Shown here: piece by piece, positions 24,758 through 35,092 of the stretch
How the letters are laid out: the number at the start of each line of letters is the position of its first letter
Numbering within the stretch: position 1 is the stretch's first letter
NCBI GenBank assembly: GCA_905215575.1
Contig: CAJMQV010000006.1
Span: 1-53,097, forward strand
Direction of reading: 5' to 3'
Origin: an uncultured bacterium
GTDB lineage: Bacteria; Bacteroidota; Bacteroidia; Bacteroidales; Bacteroidaceae
DNA length: 53,097 nucleotides
Position numbers and translations under genes: made by a program
The notes under the pieces: model-generated
What the model was told of the DNA's origin: nothing
The model's database searches: none
Seen by the model: only the letters and a program-made list of their open reading frames with translations

Positions 24758-27700
24758 TTACCGCGTCAGTGAGAAGCGCAGGCTGAAACCAAAGTCCTGC
24801 GTAATGGTCGGATATGAATTCGACGACAGCAACGGCATATTTCTCTGGCGGTCATAATACAGACTGAAGGTCATGTATTTGCTCAACGTATAATCAGCGC
24901 TGAACGAAGCCTTCACCGCCCGGTTACCGCTCGTTGCTTCCGACAGCGAATTCTGTATATCGCGTGTAATCGAACTCTGTGAACGGTAAGAGAAGTCAAA
25001 TTGCAAATTCAGTTCCCGATTAAAGGTGTTCTTCGCCGGAGTTGTCTTCTCTTCCTCATCATTACCGGCTGTGCGCTTGGTCTTCACACGCCGGCGCTTG
25101 TTGAACAGGTTTCCAACCCGGAAATCATTCACCTTATATCCCCATCCGAAAACGATGTCATCACTTCCCGATTCGTTCAGCTGCACCGAAGTCATGCTCA
25201 GCGTCAGCACGCGGGTTTTCTTATACTCTGCTTTCAGCGTCATATTATTCTTCAGGGTGACATTTACTCCGATCAGCGGAGAGAATGATTCATTGATCGA
25301 AACCGAGCTGATGTCATACATGCTGCTCGGCAGATAGGTTCCGGTTGTCGTATTTGCCACAAAACCCAGATCTCCCATATACTCCACCCAAGTGCTGTAT
25401 GTGTTATAGGCACCCACAGAATAAATACTGCGATAGCTATGGTTCAAAGTAACACTCCGGAAATGATCCTTTATCCAAGGCAACTGCCCCAATCCCTTAT
25501 AGGAAAGGGTCCAGTTTGGCAGCATGCGCAGCAATGACGGGAACACCTCCAGATTATCTCCTCCGGTATAAGCGGACAGGAAAGCCGGAATCATCACATC
25601 GGACGAATACTTGTCCACCGTACCGTTTGCCGGATTGAACGTACCGCTCATACCGGTTCCTGCCGGATAAGTAGATCCTATGTACTGTTGCTCTACCCGC
25701 TTCTGATAGGTTCCCAGCAGGCTCTGGAACTTGCTGAAGCTCTTGCTGGCATAGCCGTTTTCCGCGCTTCCAACTCCTTCAAAAGCCGATTTGATGGAGA
25801 TCGTCGTCATGTTAAAGCTACCGCTTCGGGTTTCCGGCATACCGGCATACATATACTGGATGCTGTTGCTCACATTCGTTGTCCGGCTGGCACTGAGATC
25901 AATTTTCAGATCCGGAATTGGCTCCAGAGTAACCTTCAGCTGCAGGTCTTCCGTTGTGCTGGTCACTGCCGGCGAGCTCACACTGTCATTATTCAGCAGC
26001 CATCCCCGTTCGTTTGCCTTACGGATATAGCCATCGTCTATGAATCCAAAGGCAAAATCCAGTCCCGGCTGCAAGCCGCCCGATGAGCGCTGACCGAAGA
26101 AGTCCCCCACATTCGGCAGGAATCCCGGCAATGCCATCGAGTAATTGTTCCGATAACTGATGCTGGCATTGCGCACCATCATCAGGAAGCGGGCTGCTCC
26201 CTGTGCATATACATACCAGGGCTTGTCTTCAGCCTTCGGCAGCGGAATGACATTCAAGCGCACCTTCACGCTGTCCTGACCTTTGATACGGATGGTATTC
26301 TCATCCACCCGTTTGTATTTCAGTTCATAGCGCTTACCGGTCGAAGTCACTGCGGTCACCCGGATCTTCTTGCTCTTCTGGTTATGTTTCACCACCAGTT
26401 GCGAATCCGGGAAGAGCATTATTTCCTTGGCAAAGCCTTTGAAGTTGGATTTCTTTTTCGCGTTCGACACTCCTTTGGCATTTGTCTGCGCTGCGGTAAT
26501 ACTGTCTGCCGCCGCTGTTTTGCCCTCGGCCAACAGTTTCGCACGCTCCTGTTCCGCTTTTTTGCGCTCTTCCTTCTCCTTCTTCTTTTCCCGTTCCTTC
26601 TTCTGGCGTTCACTGGCCGCCTTACGTCTTCCGGAACTTGAAAAACGCTGGTTTGCTTTCTTCAGGAATTCACTGTGATTATACAGTTTCTCAAAGTTCA
26701 GCTTTCCATTAAGATTCACATCGCGTTCCGAATTCACGGTATTTCCCAATGTACTGCCGTCTTCCATTTCGGCTCCGCGCACCCAGGAATAGTTCGATGT
26801 ATAACTACCGTCACCGTCAATCCAGTCAAAACACGGAATCTGGCTCAGAGGCAACTTATAGGAGCCGCTGAAATTCTGCTGATAGTCCAACGGCGTACCA
26901 AAGCCCTTGATACTATGCCATACCGAATCTTTCCAGGCACTATAGGCATCCGGATACAGACTCTTGTTCACCGGAGTATAAGGCTCTTCTATCTCGGCAC
27001 GTGTTCCCGAAGAGAACGACAGATGCAAGGCTTTCGTCAGGTCCCAGCGGAGACTGAAATCACGATTCCACAAAAAGTCCTGGGCGAACGACAACGGCAG
27101 TGAAGTCGGACTCTCCAGATTGCTTATATCGCGCTCCTGGAACTCATAGTAGTTTCGGGAGATGTCCGTATTGAAGCTCAAGCTCTGAGGCAGATAGTTC
27201 AGATTGATGTTCTTCAGGATATCCAGCCACTTGCTCTTCGTCTTGATCTTTTTCTTGAACGGCTCTAAAGGCTTGTAGTTCGGCGAGTAGGCATAACTCA
27301 TACCTCCGCTCCATCGGCTCTCCGTTTCCCATGCGGTAGTCTCTCCGGCCTTGTACGAACTGCTGTGCGCATAGTTGAACGAGAAGTTTGCCGGATCGTA
27401 AGGCATGGCATGTTTCGGTGTCACGATATTCACCCGCACATTGCTCAGGCTGAAATTCTTGTTCACCGTACGTGTTGTGGTCAGGTCCGACAGCGAATCA
27501 CGTTCGTGCTTGGTCGTCAGAGCATCCATGGCATCCTCCAACAACATATCCGTATCCAGCGGATTATACTTCGGTTTGATGATCTCCTTGCTGTAAGAAT
27601 AATACAACGGCAATGAAACCTGTGCCTTCTCCGGGAAGAGTTTTCCTAATTCCAGACTGGTCGTGATACTGTAATTATAGGTATCTTCATTCCTACGCTC

Positions 27701-30700
27701 ACTTACCGACTGTTCCAATCCGCCGAAACCGGCTGTTACCACCTGTCCCTGCACCGTCACACTACCCAAGTCCGACAGCTGCACGTTCAGATTACCCTGA
27801 GCAGCCCAACCGCCGTCGTTGTTGAACTCCTGCATGCGCAACTCATTGATCCAGACTTCCACCGACTTGGTTGAGCCGGAATTGTTGCGCACTCCCACCA
27901 TGATGGTCTTCACCTCTCCTAAGGTAGGATTACCCATAATGCTCACCTTGTTGTTCGGTTTGTCCGGGTCGTATTCCGAATACAGCTGGTTCATGGATAC
28001 CATGCCCAAACTCTTCGAGTGGTTCCGGTTCTTCTTTACATTGGTCAACATGTCCAGATTGATGTCGAGCATATTGTCTTCCGGCCATACCAACTTGCGA
28101 TGTTCCGGATTCCGCTGTCCGTACTTGCCTTCCGGAGTCAGTTTCAACGGTATCTCATACTCATAGAAGTTATTCCGGTAGTCCGAACCCAATCGGATGA
28201 ATACACTTACCTGATTATCCTCCAGATCGGTATAGTCATCGCTCACGGCATTGGCATGCACATACATCTGCAGGTGCTTGTATTGGCGCATGTCCAAATT
28301 CATGTTCTTATACACCGCCCGTGCGTCGTTGCTTCCCAGCTCCTTTACCACTAACGACAGTGCCTGCTCGTTCTGTTCGGCAAGCTGTGCCTGGCTCGGG
28401 TCTACCACACGGCTGATACCGGGAGGAACCACATAGTTCACCGGTGTCTTTTCGCCATTCTCCTCGATATTCACCGCCGACACATCCATGGTTCCGGCAG
28501 TAGCCGGAGCTTCTCCGGTGTAGAGTGCCTGCTCATAGGTTCTCCACTGTCCCTGTACCAAGTCCAGAGTAGCCAGACGCATGATTACCGGCTGTTCAAA
28601 ACCGGTCAGGAACATACGGATAAAACGGATGCTGGTAAAGTCATTGATGCTTCCCACCTTTTTCTGATATTCCTCCACCGGAATGCGGAACAGATACCAG
28701 TCCACTTCCTCCGTATTATTGTTGCGGAGCTTCACGCTCGTATGTCGTTTGTCCACCACATAGTTCTTGCCTACTACCAGATCCTCCGGACGGATACTGA
28801 TCTTGTACTGATAGTAACGCTCATATTCGTTCAGGGTATAGTCCTGGTTGATATCCTCTCCGTCAGGAGTCGTTTTATAGGATGTATCATACGACTCCGG
28901 TGAGCTCTCGGCCGACCGTGAGTTTCCTTCCGGATTGTTGATGCGTTTGTAACGCTCCAGAATACTCAACTGAATGTTGTCGTAATCCGTTCCGCGGAAA
29001 TAATGGTAATCATCCCCGGCCGGGTCGTTCAGCAAGGAGTCGAACACCGCAGGCGAAACCTTTCCCTGCACGGCGGCCAGAAAGTCTTTATACGCGCCGA
29101 AATTCTTCTCATCGGCACTGCTCAGTCCGTTCAGACCGATATCCTGCTTGTCGCGTGCCCCGCTCTCGTTATTGAAAGCATAGGTAATGCTGTTGGTCGT
29201 CGGCACACGTCCCCACACGGTTTCCGAGAAATAGCTGGTACTGCCGTCTGTTGGCATACTGCTCTCCACGAATTTCTTTCCGTCCTTGAGGATGTCTTCG
29301 CTCACTTCACCCAGGTTGATATAGAAATCACCTCCGTAGTTACCGCCCTTGTCACGGGTATAGATAAACGGATCGAGCATCCAGAACTCAATATATTCGA
29401 TATTCGAAGTCTCAAAATCACTCACATCCAGCTTGCGCATCATACCTCCCCAGTGCTGCGCCGGCGCAGACAGCTTACCGTTATAGTCCAAGTTCGGATT
29501 CAGGTTATACGGACCTCTTTCCGAAGGGTAATAGGCGATGTTCATCACCGACAGTGAAGTGGATGAATTATAGGTATTCTGTGATTTCGTCGGATAAATC
29601 TCTCGTTCCGGAACTTCACGCACATAGTGGTTCGACAACTGGTTCAGGTCATTCTTGATATGCGACGGAGTCAGGGTCGAACTGCGTCGTGTAAAGATCG
29701 GATCCACATAATACCAGCTCAGCAAGGCACGGTTATATCCCGTACGCACATCATTGCTCAGCTTGCTTTCTTCGAATTCGCTCGGCACACTGGAGATCAT
29801 CCACGACGTAGGCTGCATGATACTGATGGAAGTTTCCGCACTCTCAAAGTCATCGATATAGGAAGCCGATCCCTGCACCTGATGGTTTTGTCCGGCTATC
29901 AACTGGGCAAACTCACCAGTAAAGTTAATCTGTGAAGGAGTCGTACACTGCACGAACGGAATCTTGTCCAACAGGTTCGTCAGCCACTGGCTTTCATGCT
30001 TCCATGACAGATTCACTCCCCACAACGTGTTCTTCAAAGGCTCCTCTCCCATGTTTACCTTGCTGGTGAGCGGCTGTTCGTTCAGATACATCAGCGTACC
30101 GCCCAGGACCAGATCCTTTGAGAAGTCATACTGCAGGTTCATGCCCAACATCGTCTTGCGCTGCATGCCATAGTTTTCATTACTTTCAAAGCTGGCATTC
30201 ACGCTCGTACCTGCGTCGATGATGCTCTGATTGATAATGGTCACGCGTCCCATCGAATAGTCCACCGTATAGTCCACATTCTCCGTCAGCGTCACACCGC
30301 CCGCAGTCACCACAACCGATCCCTGCGGAATATTCATGGATCCCAAGTCAATCTCCGCTCCATTGTTTCCCTTATATTCTCCGGTCAGCAGGAATTTGTC
30401 TTTCTCCGCAATCTGCTTCGCCACGGTTTTGGTCGAGTCATACAATTCCTGGAAGCAATATTTCTCAGCCAGTTGTTCGTCATTCAGATAGTTGCGCAAG
30501 TGGCTTCCGAACGGTTCCACCACCGGGAAATAGATGCGTCCTTTGCTGATGGTATATCCCTCCAGATAGTCAAATCTGCCGTTCGGATAAGGATTGTTCT
30601 TGGCATCCAGGCGGTCCAGATTCATGATACGCAGCAACGGCGTACTCTTGTATTTCTCTTCGGGCAGATAATTCAGATACACACCGGCCGAATCGCTCTG

Positions 30701-32335
30701 ATATTTGATATCCAGTTTAAACTGTTCCGACTGCGTTGTCGTGGCATTCAGGCTATACACGTTCTTCATCATCAGGTCCCAGTTTCCGATCGAAGGCGAC
30801 ACCGCCGTATTCTTCAGGGCCTTGACGTAAAGAGCCTGTGAATTATCCGTCAGGTCGGTCGAAAACTCACCCACCTGATAAGTCAGTCCGTTATAAGTAT
30901 ACTCAAAGGCAGCCGCCAGCACCTCGTCACTCTGCAGGGTAAAGTTCAGCGACACATAACCCAAAGCCTCATTCACCGTATATTCGCTGCTGCTCAGCTT
31001 GCGGGCGCTCTGCAGTTTCTCATAGTCCGTACCTCCCTGAAAATTCGGAATACCGTCCAGCACCTGAGTCGTAACACTGATGTCACGTGCTTCGGCATAC
31101 TGGTTTACCATCGCCTCGTAAAGAGAATTGGAACGGTTCACGGGGTTATTGTTTCCGGTCTTCACCCAGATTGGATTGCTGATATGCTCCGCTTCTCCCA
31201 GGTCGGTAAAAGCCACCAGGTTACGGTTGCTTTCACTGTTTCCGGTCTTGTTCGTCACCCACAGCTCTATACGCTTGATGGTCACTCCCGAGGTGATGTT
31301 CGGGGCCGACTTCATGTTCTTGTCATAATTGTCCCGGAAGAAATGTGCCAGGAAGTAGTGTCGGTTCTCTTCATAGGCTGTAGCGGCAAACTCATACGAA
31401 TGCAGCTGTACGCCTCCTTTTGAAGAAACCGTTTTCGAAGCCGATTTTTTCTGCGATACCACCGTCTGCAATTTCAGTTTTCCAAACTGTAGGTCCGTAC
31501 GGATACCGAACAGAGCCGACGATCCCTGGATCAGCGACGAGTTTGAGGGCAACGTCACATTACCCGCCTCAATCAGTTTGATAATCTCGTCTTCCTTGCC
31601 CTCATACTTCAACTTCAGGTTTTGCGCGTCCATATCAAAGGTAGCGTCGGTGTTATAGTTCAGGTTCATGTTGATCTTGTCACCCACGCTACCCTTCAGG
31701 CTCATATTGATATTCTCGTCAAAGTCAAAGCCCAAGGTTTTCCGCTTGCTGGCCGAGATGGCCGGATTCTGCACATTACGCATATTGGCTCCGATTTTCA
31801 GTTCGGCCGATCCCTGTGTCTTGATCTGCACGCCGCCCGGACCGAATATCTTCTCGGCAGGTCCCAAGTCAAACTGCATGTTCGTAAAGTCAAACTTGTT
31901 CTTTCCTTCCGAATCGAAAGCCTCCTGGTTCTTTTTCCGGTAGTAGTCACGCAGCGAATTCTGGAGCGTCCACTGCTGATACTCCTCGGCCGTCATCACA
32001 ATCGGAGCGCTCAGATAACCGTCGCCCACCTTCTTTCCGATGATGTACGTATTGGTTTTGGCATCATATACCGTATCCGGAATCACATTTTCCGGACTTT
32101 TCAGATCCATGTTCTTCTTGCGCAGGTCCTCCTCATTCTGAGGCACGGTCCGGGCTACCGGGAAGCGGCTCTTCACCGTATCCGGTTCTTCTGCCCGGAT
32201 CACATCCGTAGGCAGCTGATGCGGCAGACCGGTCTTTGCCCCGCCGATCATGGGATTGCTCCAGGAAGCCCAGGCATTGATCCCTATCAGCAGAAGCAGC
32301 GACAAGTAAAGAATATGTTTCAAATTATTTTTCAT
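24758..32335 (-). CDS. sprA: SprA/Sov, type IX secretion outer-membrane translocon
   Basis: A very large protein of 2,525 residues with a signal peptide (ILYLSLLLLIGINAWA). SprA forms the giant 36-strand outer-membrane barrel through which type IX substrates exit. Visible support: the early N-terminal segment EGKNKFDFTNMQFDLGPAEKIFG and the repeated QGSAELKIGANMRNVQNP style blocks, long stretches of alternating beta strands, and a terminal strand ending in FSLTR. Residues about 1895-1955 are a highly charged Lys/Glu/Arg/Ala-rich segment that looks like an inserted helix. It lies 27 bp after ruvA, a linkage also known in Porphyromonas (sov near ruvA), and has its own terminator. Confidence 0.92.
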   Translation of the reverse strand: MKNNLKHILYLSLLLLIGINAWASWSNPMIGGAKTGLPHQLPTDVIRAEEPDTVKSRFPVARTVPQNEEDLRKKNMDLKSPENVIPDTVYDAKTNTYIIGKKVGDGYLSAPIVMTAEEYQQWTLQNSLRDYYRKKNQEAFDSEGKNKFDFTNMQFDLGPAEKIFGPGGVQIKTQGSAELKIGANMRNVQNPAISASKRKTLGFDFDENINMSLKGSVGDKINMNLNYNTDATFDMDAQNLKLKYEGKEDEIIKLIEAGNVTLPSNSSLIQGSSALFGIRTDLQFGKLKLQTVVSQKKSASKTVSSKGGVQLHSYEFAATAYEENRHYFLAHFFRDNYDKNMKSAPNITSGVTIKRIELWVTNKTGNSESNRNLVAFTDLGEAEHISNPIWVKTGNNNPVNRSNSLYEAMVNQYAEARDISVTTQVLDGIPNFQGGTDYEKLQSARKLSSSEYTVNEALGYVSLNFTLQSDEVLAAAFEYTYNGLTYQVGEFSTDLTDNSQALYVKALKNTAVSPSIGNWDLMMKNVYSLNATTTQSEQFKLDIKYQSDSAGVYLNYLPEEKYKSTPLLRIMNLDRLDAKNNPYPNGRFDYLEGYTISKGRIYFPVVEPFGSHLRNYLNDEQLAEKYCFQELYDSTKTVAKQIAEKDKFLLTGEYKGNNGAEIDLGSMNIPQGSVVVTAGGVTLTENVDYTVDYSMGRVTIINQSIIDAGTSVNASFESNENYGMQRKTMLGMNLQYDFSKDLVLGGTLMYLNEQPLTSKVNMGEEPLKNTLWGVNLSWKHESQWLTNLLDKIPFVQCTTPSQINFTGEFAQLIAGQNHQVQGSASYIDDFESAETSISIMQPTSWMISSVPSEFEESKLSNDVRTGYNRALLSWYYVDPIFTRRSSTLTPSHIKNDLNQLSNHYVREVPEREIYPTKSQNTYNSSTSLSVMNIAYYPSERGPYNLNPNLDYNGKLSAPAQHWGGMMRKLDVSDFETSNIEYIEFWMLDPFIYTRDKGGNYGGDFYINLGEVSEDILKDGKKFVESSMPTDGSTSYFSETVWGRVPTTNSITYAFNNESGARDKQDIGLNGLSSADEKNFGAYKDFLAAVQGKVSPAVFDSLLNDPAGDDYHYFRGTDYDNIQLSILERYKRINNPEGNSRSAESSPESYDTSYKTTPDGEDINQDYTLNEYERYYQYKISIRPEDLVVGKNYVVDKRHTSVKLRNNNTEEVDWYLFRIPVEEYQKKVGSINDFTSIRFIRMFLTGFEQPVIMRLATLDLVQGQWRTYEQALYTGEAPATAGTMDVSAVNIEENGEKTPVNYVVPPGISRVVDPSQAQLAEQNEQALSLVVKELGSNDARAVYKNMNLDMRQYKHLQMYVHANAVSDDYTDLEDNQVSVFIRLGSDYRNNFYEYEIPLKLTPEGKYGQRNPEHRKLVWPEDNMLDINLDMLTNVKKNRNHSKSLGMVSMNQLYSEYDPDKPNNKVSIMGNPTLGEVKTIMVGVRNNSGSTKSVEVWINELRMQEFNNDGGWAAQGNLNVQLSDLGSVTVQGQVVTAGFGGLEQSVSERRNEDTYNYSITTSLELGKLFPEKAQVSLPLYYSYSKEIIKPKYNPLDTDMLLEDAMDALTTKHERDSLSDLTTTRTVNKNFSLSNVRVNIVTPKHAMPYDPANFSFNYAHSSSYKAGETTAWETESRWSGGMSYAYSPNYKPLEPFKKKIKTKSKWLDILKNINLNYLPQSLSFNTDISRNYYEFQERDISNLESPTSLPLSFAQDFLWNRDFSLRWDLTKALHLSFSSGTRAEIEEPYTPVNKSLYPDAYSAWKDSVWHSIKGFGTPLDYQQNFSGSYKLPLSQIPCFDWIDGDGSYTSNYSWVRGAEMEDGSTLGNTVNSERDVNLNGKLNFEKLYNHSEFLKKANQRFSSSGRRKAASERQKKEREKKKEKEERKKAEQERAKLLAEGKTAAADSITAAQTNAKGVSNAKKKSNFKGFAKEIMLFPDSQLVVKHNQKSKKIRVTAVTSTGKRYELKYKRVDENTIRIKGQDSVKVRLNVIPLPKAEDKPWYVYAQGAARFLMMVRNASISYRNNYSMALPGFLPNVGDFFGQRSSGGLQPGLDFAFGFIDDGYIRKANERGWLLNNDSVSSPAVTSTTEDLQLKVTLEPIPDLKIDLSASRTTNVSNSIQYMYAGMPETRSGSFNMTTISIKSAFEGVGSAENGYASKSFSKFQSLLGTYQKRVEQQYIGSTYPAGTGMSGTFNPANGTVDKYSSDVMIPAFLSAYTGGDNLEVFPSLLRMLPNWTLSYKGLGQLPWIKDHFRSVTLNHSYRSIYSVGAYNTYSTWVEYMGDLGFVANTTTGTYLPSSMYDISSVSINESFSPLIGVNVTLKNNMTLKAEYKKTRVLTLSMTSVQLNESGSDDIVFGWGYKVNDFRVGNLFNKRRRVKTKRTAGNDEEEKTTPAKNTFNRELNLQFDFSYRSQSSITRDIQNSLSEATSGNRAVKASFSADYTLSKYMTFSLYYDRQRNMPLLSSNSYPTITQDFGFSLRFSLTR

Positions 32336-32362
32336 TGCAGTTTGTCCTCGTTAGTCAGAATA

Positions 32363-32965
32363 CTAAAGACGCTTGAGCGCCAGCTTGATCACCTGTTCCA
32401 CAGGCAGTTCCGGTTCCTCTTTCAGGATGGCGCTGACCACCTTGTGCGTTGGTGCCGGAGGGAATCCCAACATGCCCAAGGCCGCCAGAGCCTCATCAAA
32501 CACCTCTTTGTTAGGCGCCTCTTCCGCTTTCTTGCCGGGCAGGGCTGTCGGAGCGACTCCTTCCACAGCCACAATCTTGTCTTTCAGATCCACAATGATA
32601 CGCTGTGCCGTTTTCAGGCCGATACCCTTCACGGTTTTCAGCACCTTCTCGTTTCCGGTACTGATCACCTCATACAGTTCGGCAGGAGTCAGTGCCGACA
32701 GAATCATGCGGGCCGTATTGCCACCGATGCCCGACACGCTGATCAACTGCACAAACAGCTCGCGCTCCAGCTTCGAAGCAAAGCCGAACAATTGGTGCGC
32801 ATCCTCACGGATCGCCTCATAAATCCACAGCTTCACCTCTTTTTTGTTCTGAATTTCCGAAAATGTGTTCAGCGAGATACTGATGCCGTAGCCCACTCCC
32901 TGACAGTCCACCACCGCCAGTGCCGGGGCCACTTCGGCCAGTTCTCCCTTGATATATTCAATCAT
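32363..32965 (-). CDS. ruvA: Holliday junction branch migration protein RuvA
   Basis: 200 residues; tetramer that holds the Holliday junction and loads the RuvB motor. Domain I is an OB fold (MIEYIKGELAEVAPALAVVD), domain II has the paired helix-hairpin-helix motifs (SVSGIGGNTARMILS and TVKGIGLKTAQRIIVDLKDK), and a flexible linker leads to domain III (EALAALGMLGFPPAPTHKVV), which contacts RuvB. Length is standard. No strong promoter box was found in the 24 bp between it and 32990; the ruvA-sprA pair is presumably one message. Confidence 0.96.
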   Translation of the reverse strand: MIEYIKGELAEVAPALAVVDCQGVGYGISISLNTFSEIQNKKEVKLWIYEAIREDAHQLFGFASKLERELFVQLISVSGIGGNTARMILSALTPAELYEVISTGNEKVLKTVKGIGLKTAQRIIVDLKDKIVAVEGVAPTALPGKKAEEAPNKEVFDEALAALGMLGFPPAPTHKVVSAILKEEPELPVEQVIKLALKRL

Positions 32966-33049
32966 AATTTTAATCTGCTTTACTGGTCTGTTATTTTCTT
33001 TTAAACGTATTTTCCCGTATGATATTGTGTTCCTTTATAAAATTAATGA

Positions 33050-33081
33050 AAAGCAAGCCCCGTTTTTCAGGGACTTGCTTT
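33050..33081 (-). terminator. Terminator after the tRNA nucleotidyltransferase gene
   Basis: A 12-bp stem with one G-U (33070-33081 and 33050-33061) and an 8-nt loop, 25 bp past the stop at 33106. The tail on the minus strand, TCATTAATTTT, is only moderately T-rich. Confidence 0.7.
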
Positions 33082-33105
33082 CCATTCATATCATCTGTCC
33101 ATAGG

Positions 33106-34539
33106 TTACTTTTTGGGTTCCAGTCCCAACTCCTTTGCCCGTTCCAGCATAAAGGCATAGGCCGGATCGTGCTCATTGGGCACCACACCGTCCAGAATGG
33201 CATCCTTGATGGCACTCTTCAGCAGTCCGATTTCCCGGCACGGCTGCAGGTCGAACACCTCCATAATCTCCTCACCCGTCACCGGTGGCTGGAAATTGCG
33301 GATACGGTCGCGCTCCTCCAGATCCACCAGTTTGCGGCGCACCAGTTTGAAGTTGTCCAGAAAACGCTGTTTGCGCTGCACGTTGCGCGAAGTGATATCC
33401 GCCTCGCACAGCATCATCAGGTCCTCGATATCATCTCCCGCCTCAAAGAGCAGACGGCGCACCGCCGAATCCGTCACCTCATCATCGGCAATGACAATCG
33501 GACGCATATGCAGGCTCACCAGCTTCTGCACATACTTCATCTTCTCGTTCATCGGCAGTTTCATTTTGCGGAAGATTTCCGGCACCATCTTCGCCCCGAT
33601 AAAGTTGTGGTTCTTGAAGGTCCATCCCACTCCCGGCTCATAGCGTTTGGTGCGCGGTTTGCCGATATCGTGCAGCAGGGCCGCCCAGCGGAGCCACAGA
33701 TTGTCGCTCACAGCCGCCAGGTTGTCGAGCACCTGCAGCGTATGATAGAAATTATCCTTGTGCGACTTGCCCTGGATGGTGTCCACCCCCTCCATGGCCG
33801 CCAGCTCCGGGAAGATCAGCGGCAGCAGTCCGCAGCGCTGCAGCTCCACAAACCCCTTCGAAGGTGTGCGCGTCATCATGATCTTGTTCAGCTCGTCGGC
33901 GATACGTTCGCGCGAGATGATCTTGATGCGCTCCTTGTTGCGCTCCAGAGCCTCGAAAGTCTCGTCATCGATATAGAAATTCAGCTGGGTGGCAAAGCGC
34001 ACACAGCGCATCATGCGCAGCGGGTCGTCGCTGAAGGTGATGTCCGGATCGAGCGGTGTGCGGATCAACCGGTCCTCCATGTCCCACACTCCGTCAAACG
34101 GGTCTACCAGTTCCCCGAAACGCTCCTGGTTCAGGCATACCGCCAATGCGTTGATGGTAAAGTCACGGCGGTTCTGGTCATCTTCCAGCGTGCCGTCTTC
34201 CACAATCGGTTTGCGTGAGTCGTGCGAGTAACTCTCCTTACGGGCTCCCACAAACTCCACCTCCACGCCGTGATGTTTCAGCTGTGCCGTTCCGAAGTTC
34301 CGAAACACCGACACATGTGCGCCACGTCCCAGTTTGGCACCCAACGCCTCGGCCAGGGCAATGCCGCTGCCCACGACCACCACGTCGATATCCTTCGACG
34401 GGCGTTCCAGGAACAGGTCGCGCACATAGCCGCCCACCACATAGCATTCCAGTCCCAGCTCATCGGCCGTCTGACCGATCAGATGGAATATCTTTTTATC
34501 TAATAATTTTATCAGGTCTTCCTTAGAAAGATTTCTCAT
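33106..34539 (-). CDS. HD-domain CCA tRNA nucleotidyltransferase / poly(A) polymerase family protein
   Basis: 477 residues. The class II nucleotidyltransferase head is at the N-terminus: VVGGYVRDLFL followed by KDIDVVVVG with the metal-binding DxD, then RRDFTINAL and the R-rich DPLRMMRCVRFATQL block. The second half has an HD phosphohydrolase domain (LLHDIGKPRTKRYEP, then the HNFIGA segment). This layout is the usual CCA-adding or A-adding enzyme of Bacteroidota, which repairs or builds the tRNA 3' end; sequence alone does not say whether it adds CCA or only A. The gene is unusually GC-rich: one 60-base line near 34.3 kb is 70% G+C. Confidence 0.9.
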   Translation of the reverse strand: MRNLSKEDLIKLLDKKIFHLIGQTADELGLECYVVGGYVRDLFLERPSKDIDVVVVGSGIALAEALGAKLGRGAHVSVFRNFGTAQLKHHGVEVEFVGARKESYSHDSRKPIVEDGTLEDDQNRRDFTINALAVCLNQERFGELVDPFDGVWDMEDRLIRTPLDPDITFSDDPLRMMRCVRFATQLNFYIDDETFEALERNKERIKIISRERIADELNKIMMTRTPSKGFVELQRCGLLPLIFPELAAMEGVDTIQGKSHKDNFYHTLQVLDNLAAVSDNLWLRWAALLHDIGKPRTKRYEPGVGWTFKNHNFIGAKMVPEIFRKMKLPMNEKMKYVQKLVSLHMRPIVIADDEVTDSAVRRLLFEAGDDIEDLMMLCEADITSRNVQRKQRFLDNFKLVRRKLVDLEERDRIRNFQPPVTGEEIMEVFDLQPCREIGLLKSAIKDAILDGVVPNEHDPAYAFMLERAKELGLEPKK

Positions 34540-34565
34540 GTTTGTTTATTCTACATAAAAGCATG

Positions 34566-34573
34566 CAAATTTA
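34566..34573 (-). promoter_or_regulatory. -7 box of the tRNA nucleotidyltransferase gene
   Basis: TAAATTTG on the minus strand; expected start near 34560, about 20 nt before the ATG at 34539. Confidence 0.55.
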
Positions 34574-34616
34574 GTATTTTTTACCCGTAGAACATACCCC
34601 ATCAAACAAAAAATGG

Positions 34617-34624
34617 TATTTTTG
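34617..34624 (+). promoter_or_regulatory. -7 box of the lipoprotein gene
   Basis: TATTTTTG on the plus strand; expected start near 34630, about 16 nt before the ATG at 34646. It faces away from the nucleotidyltransferase promoter 43 bp to the left. Confidence 0.58.
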
Positions 34625-34645
34625 TAGCAACTCGAAAACTTAACC

Positions 34646-35092
34646 ATGATGAAAAAAATAATCCCTTTTGCATTGGCATGCCTCCTTGCAGGCGCCTGCA
34701 CTTCAGAAAAGAAAGATCCGAACCTGGAAGCCGTCCCCATGCTAGAGTCGGCCCGCGCCCTGATGTTCGATAAGAAATATCAGGCAGCCCAAGACACCAT
34801 TCTGGCTATGCGGAAACAATATCCCACAGCTCTTGAAGTACGTCGTCAGGGCATTTTGGTAATGGACAGTATTGAGTTGCTTCAGGCACAGGATTCATTG
34901 GCGGTGCTCGACGGCATCTTCCAGATCGAGAACCGCAAGCTCGATTCCATTTCACGCCTCAACAACCGGGGCCGGAATTCGCCCTACTACGACCAGAAGA
35001 ACAAAGTGTTCTATCTGCGCCAGAACATGGATGAAATGGGAGCTAAAGTAAAATTCTTCCTTAGAAAAATAGAAGAGGACAAGAAATCCTAG
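34646..35092 (+). CDS. Predicted lipoprotein with coiled-coil, unknown function
   Basis: 148 residues. The N-terminus is a lipoprotein signal peptide (KKIIPFALACLLAGAC) with the lipobox LAGAC and the acylated Cys near residue 18; the following SEKKD carries no strong retention cue that I can interpret. The rest is soluble and mostly helical, with a TPR-like start (ALMFDKKYQAAQDTILAMRKQYPTA) and a charged heptad-like section thereafter. I recognise no named family beyond conserved Bacteroidales lipoproteins. It is a single gene whose last codons form the stem of the terminator for the converging DUF4250 gene. Confidence 0.8.
   Translation: MMKKIIPFALACLLAGACTSEKKDPNLEAVPMLESARALMFDKKYQAAQDTILAMRKQYPTALEVRRQGILVMDSIELLQAQDSLAVLDGIFQIENRKLDSISRLNNRGRNSPYYDQKNKVFYLRQNMDEMGAKVKFFLRKIEEDKKS

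Noticed and set aside
31622..33004. 460-codon open frame on the plus strand opposite sprA and ruvA
   Set aside because: It is antisense to two well-supported genes, is rich in His, Arg and Gln without domain features, and results from the GC-rich codon pattern of sprA/ruvA.
33019..34218. 399-codon open frame on the plus strand
   Set aside because: Wholly antisense to the tRNA nucleotidyltransferase gene, with a His/Gln/Leu-rich shadow composition and no motif.
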